A DNA stretch of 8,993 bases, taken from positions 1 to 8,993 of the forward strand of contig NZ_CAMKXG010000143.1 of NCBI RefSeq assembly GCF_946477055.1, given 5' to 3'. The stretch is from Lonsdalea britannica (GTDB lineage: Bacteria > Pseudomonadota > Gammaproteobacteria > Enterobacterales > Enterobacteriaceae). Below the pieces are notes generated by a model that ran no database searches, was not told the origin of the DNA, and was given only the letters and a program-made list of their open reading frames with translations. This document shows positions 7,688 through 8,993 of this stretch, piece by piece (position 1 is the first letter of the stretch; each line of letters begins with the position of its first letter). The position numbers were made by a program, and so were the translations under genes.

Positions 7688-7770
7688 ATTAGTGCCCCGT
7701 CATACGCTCGCCTATCGTAATGAGAGGCCGAATAACGTTTTGAGTGTTAAATTTTTGTAGCGCGAACAGT

Positions 7771-7777
7771 CTATACT
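7771..7777 (+). promoter_or_regulatory. msrB promoter -10 element, sigma-S-like
   Basis: CTATACT, followed by CTTTAA, resembles the sigma-S-preferred extended -10 (CTATACT-TAA), and no good -35 hexamer is present 16-18 bases upstream. Transcription would start near 7784, giving a leader of about 32 bases to the msrB ATG. Plain sigma-70 use is equally possible from sequence alone. Confidence 0.45.
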
Positions 7778-7815
7778 CTTTAACACCTGTTTTAACTTCT
7801 TTCGTGAGCGATGAT

Positions 7816-8232
7816 ATGGACAAACACCTTCCCGACTCTCCCCAGCGCGATAACCTGACGGAAATACAACAATATGTCACCCAACAGCGGGGGACTGAAC
7901 CGCCGTTCTCCGGCAAGCTGCTGCATAACAAGCAGACCGGCATCTACCATTGTCTATGTTGTAAGCAACCGCTGTTTTATTCGGACAACAAGTTTGACTC
8001 CGGCTGCGGCTGGCCCAGTTTTGATCAGCCCGTCTCCGCGGAAGCTATTCGTTATCTTGATGATAATTCGCACAATATGCATCGAGTGGAAATTCGTTGC
8101 GGCAATTGCGATGCGCATCTTGGACATGTGTTCCCTGATGGTCCGAAGGAAACAACCGGTGAACGTTATTGCGTCAACTCGGCCTCGCTAAGTTTCATTG
8201 ATACTGAAAATAATCAAGAAATAGACGGCTAG
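7816..8232 (+). CDS. msrB: MsrB, peptide-methionine (R)-S-oxide reductase
   Basis: The 138-residue product compares with 137 in E. coli MsrB. It reduces the R epimer of methionine sulfoxide in proteins back to methionine, with thioredoxin as reductant, in the cytoplasm. Two CxxC pairs, Cys46/Cys49 and Cys95/Cys98 ([11 protein letters not shown]), bind the structural zinc. The catalytic cysteine is Cys119 in [11 protein letters not shown]; Cys64 in DSGCGWPSF may act as resolving residue. TGERYCVN is preceded by one extra residue (PKETTG) compared with E. coli as I recall it. ATG 7816 fits the family start, with a weak GAGCGA word upstream. GTG 7804 is in frame but has no ribosome site, and further extension to 7744 would cross the predicted -10 element. 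It is divergent from gapA, as in E. coli. Confidence 0.96.
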   Translation: MDKHLPDSPQRDNLTEIQQYVTQQRGTEPPFSGKLLHNKQTGIYHCLCCKQPLFYSDNKFDSGCGWPSFDQPVSAEAIRYLDDNSHNMHRVEIRCGNCDAHLGHVFPDGPKETTGERYCVNSASLSFIDTENNQEIDG

Positions 8233-8242
8233 ATGTCTATTT
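8219..8242 (+). terminator. Weak hairpin at the msrB stop
   Basis: AAATAGAC (8219-8226) pairs with GTCTATTT (8235-8242) across an 8-base loop that contains the stop codon. The stem is AT-rich and only a short AATTG follows, so termination here would be inefficient at best; some msrB transcripts may run into yeaC. Confidence 0.3.
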
Positions 8243-8245
8243 AAT

Positions 8246-8257
8246 TGAAACGTTTCA
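8246..8257. promoter_or_regulatory. Cra-like palindromic operator between msrB and yeaC
   Basis: TGAAACGTTTCA is a perfect 12-base palindrome and matches the Cra (FruR) consensus of enterobacteria, a LacI/GalR-type site with a central CG. It lies 14 bases after the msrB stop and about 120 bases before yeaC. A KdgR box is excluded because the GAAA and TTTC arms are separated by two bases, not six. Confidence 0.5.
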
Positions 8258-8375
8258 GCTAGCAATGGGTTTTGGTGGACTAACGAGGCGCTAATTCAGG
8301 ATAGATGCAGACAACGAAATTGCCCTGCGGAGTGTCTTAACAACAATCTAAAACGCATCAAGAAGGAATCTGGAT

Positions 8376-8660
8376 ATGCCGATGGAGGATGTGCTGAAGG
8401 TGATGAGCCCGGAAATCTATCAGCGATTAGTCACGGCGGTGGAGCTGGGTAAATGGCCTGACGGTGTGGCGTTGACCCCCGAACAGAAAGACAACGCCTT
8501 GCAGATGGTTTTATTGTGGCAGTCGCGGCATAACGCGGAGGCGGATCACATGAGCATCAATCAGCAAGGTGAAATTGAAATCAAAAGTAAGCAGGCGCTT
8601 AAACAACGTTTTGCCGCTTCAGCCGAGTCGATTGCGGTGTTGAAACCGCAGGACGAGTGA
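8376..8660 (+). CDS. yeaC: YeaC, DUF1315 family protein of unknown function
   Basis: The 94-residue product compares with about 90 in E. coli YeaC. The function is unknown. The family hallmark is clear: SPEIYQRLVTAVELGKWPDGVALTPEQ (residues 10-36), then LQMVLLWQSRHN (42-53) and a charged C-terminal part with KSKQALKQRF. No signal peptide, membrane segment or metal motif is visible, so a small soluble cytoplasmic protein is expected. ATG 8376 follows AAGGAA (8363-8368) at seven bases. ATG 8382 is also in frame and gives the shorter MEDVLKVM start, but its spacing to the ribosome site is poor. It lies 143 bases downstream of msrB on the same strand and converges on pncA with a 30-base gap. No clear terminator follows; ACGTCGACGT at 8660-8669 is only a short palindrome. 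Confidence 0.9.
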   Translation: MPMEDVLKVMSPEIYQRLVTAVELGKWPDGVALTPEQKDNALQMVLLWQSRHNAEADHMSINQQGEIEIKSKQALKQRFAASAESIAVLKPQDE

Positions 8661-8690
8661 CGTCGACGTTATCGTCTCTGCCACAGCCAT

Positions 8691-8993
8691 TTAGCCTTGT
8701 GAAGAGGCGAGCGCGCTGATGAATGCATGTGAGTCCGTCAGAATCGCGCCCTGCGCTTGCATCTCCTGAAGCGCATTCTGGCTGTCCGCGGGTTGCAGGT
8801 TGACCCCGCGACAGCCATCCACCAAGACCTCAGTACGATACCCCAGCGTCAGTGCGTCCAGCACCGTGTACTTCACACAGTAATCTGTTGCCAAACCCAT
8901 GATGGCAAGGGAGTCGATGTGATTGGCGCGCAGCCAGTCGTCCAGTTCGGTTTTGACCCGGTGGCCGTTATCAAAAAAAGCGCTGTAGCTGTC
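8691..8993 (-). CDS. pncA: PncA, nicotinamidase, C-terminal part (cut by window edge)
   Basis: The C-terminal 100 residues of the nicotinamidase PncA are present; the start lies beyond the right edge. The enzyme hydrolyses nicotinamide to nicotinate and ammonia in the cytoplasm, feeding the Preiss-Handler route of NAD recycling; the E. coli enzyme has about 213 residues and also activates pyrazinamide. The fragment begins DSYSAFFDNGH and contains IMGLATDYCVKYTVLDAL, in which the cysteine of DYCVK is the catalytic nucleophile of the isochorismatase-like fold, followed by VLVDGCRGVN. The expected Asp and Lys partners are in the missing half. The frame is open to the last base. It is convergent with yeaC; in E. 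coli as I recall it, pncA and yeaC are separated by other genes. Confidence 0.95.
   Translation of the reverse strand, partial: DSYSAFFDNGHRVKTELDDWLRANHIDSLAIMGLATDYCVKYTVLDALTLGYRTEVLVDGCRGVNLQPADSQNALQEMQAQGAILTDSHAFISALASSQG

Noticed and set aside
7483..7692. 69-codon open frame in the gapA-msrB gap, plus strand
   Set aside because: It runs through the gapA promoters and into the CRP site, with no ribosome-binding site or known product.
7689..7943. 84-codon minus-strand frame overlapping the msrB start
   Set aside because: Mostly antisense to msrB and without any supporting signal.
8246..8257. KdgR box, expected in pectinolytic relatives
   Set aside because: The arms GAAA and TTTC are two bases apart rather than the six of KdgR sites; the Cra reading fits better.

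Overview
The window is chromosomal DNA from an enterobacterium (Gammaproteobacteria, Enterobacterales). GapA, YeaG, YeaH, YeaD, MipA, MsrB, YeaC and PncA all match the Escherichia coli proteins closely in sequence and length as I remember them. The gene set is that of the E. coli pncA / msrB-gapA-yeaD / mipA-yeaG-yeaH neighbourhood in a shortened arrangement: yeaE is absent between yeaD and mipA, and pncA sits directly beside yeaC. This would suit a soft-rot or plant-associated relative (Pectobacteriaceae such as Pectobacterium, Dickeya or Brenneria), but I cannot fix the genus by reading alone. No rRNA, tRNA, CRISPR array, insertion sequence or prophage is visible.

Layout. Positions 1-457 (minus strand) hold the N-terminal part of an ABC-transporter ATPase of the dipeptide/nickel class. 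It runs off the left edge, and its frame looks disturbed beside the ABC signature, inside a perfect GC-rich hairpin. An AT-rich promoter region with a Zur-operator-like word precedes it. Next come yeaH (620-1894) and yeaG (1932-3866), a minus-strand operon closed by an intrinsic terminator at about 579-612. A well-formed sigma-54 promoter (3976-3991) lies about 110 bp before yeaG. Divergent mipA (4314-5060, plus strand) encodes an outer-membrane protein and ends in a strong terminator. Convergent yeaD (5201-6085, minus) follows, then 378 bp without a gene. gapA (6464-7459, minus) has its own terminator and a complex control region shared with divergent msrB (7816-8232, plus). That region holds a perfect CRP site, at least two gapA promoter candidates and a sigma-S-like -10 element for msrB. 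yeaC (8376-8660, plus) follows a Cra-like palindrome. The last 303 bases are the C-terminal 100 codons of pncA (minus), cut by the right edge.

How the genes relate. gapA is central glycolysis and yeaD handles hexose-6-phosphate anomers, so they form a sugar-metabolism pair; CRP- and Cra-like sites nearby fit carbon control. yeaG-yeaH is a stress and nitrogen-starvation kinase module, and its sigma-54 promoter fits that role. msrB repairs oxidised methionine, and pncA belongs to NAD salvage. Most of the window is conserved core genome. I did not find a new defence or mobile system; the points most worth checking are regulatory (sigma-54, CRP, Cra-like and Zur-like sites) and the odd frame of the ABC ATPase.
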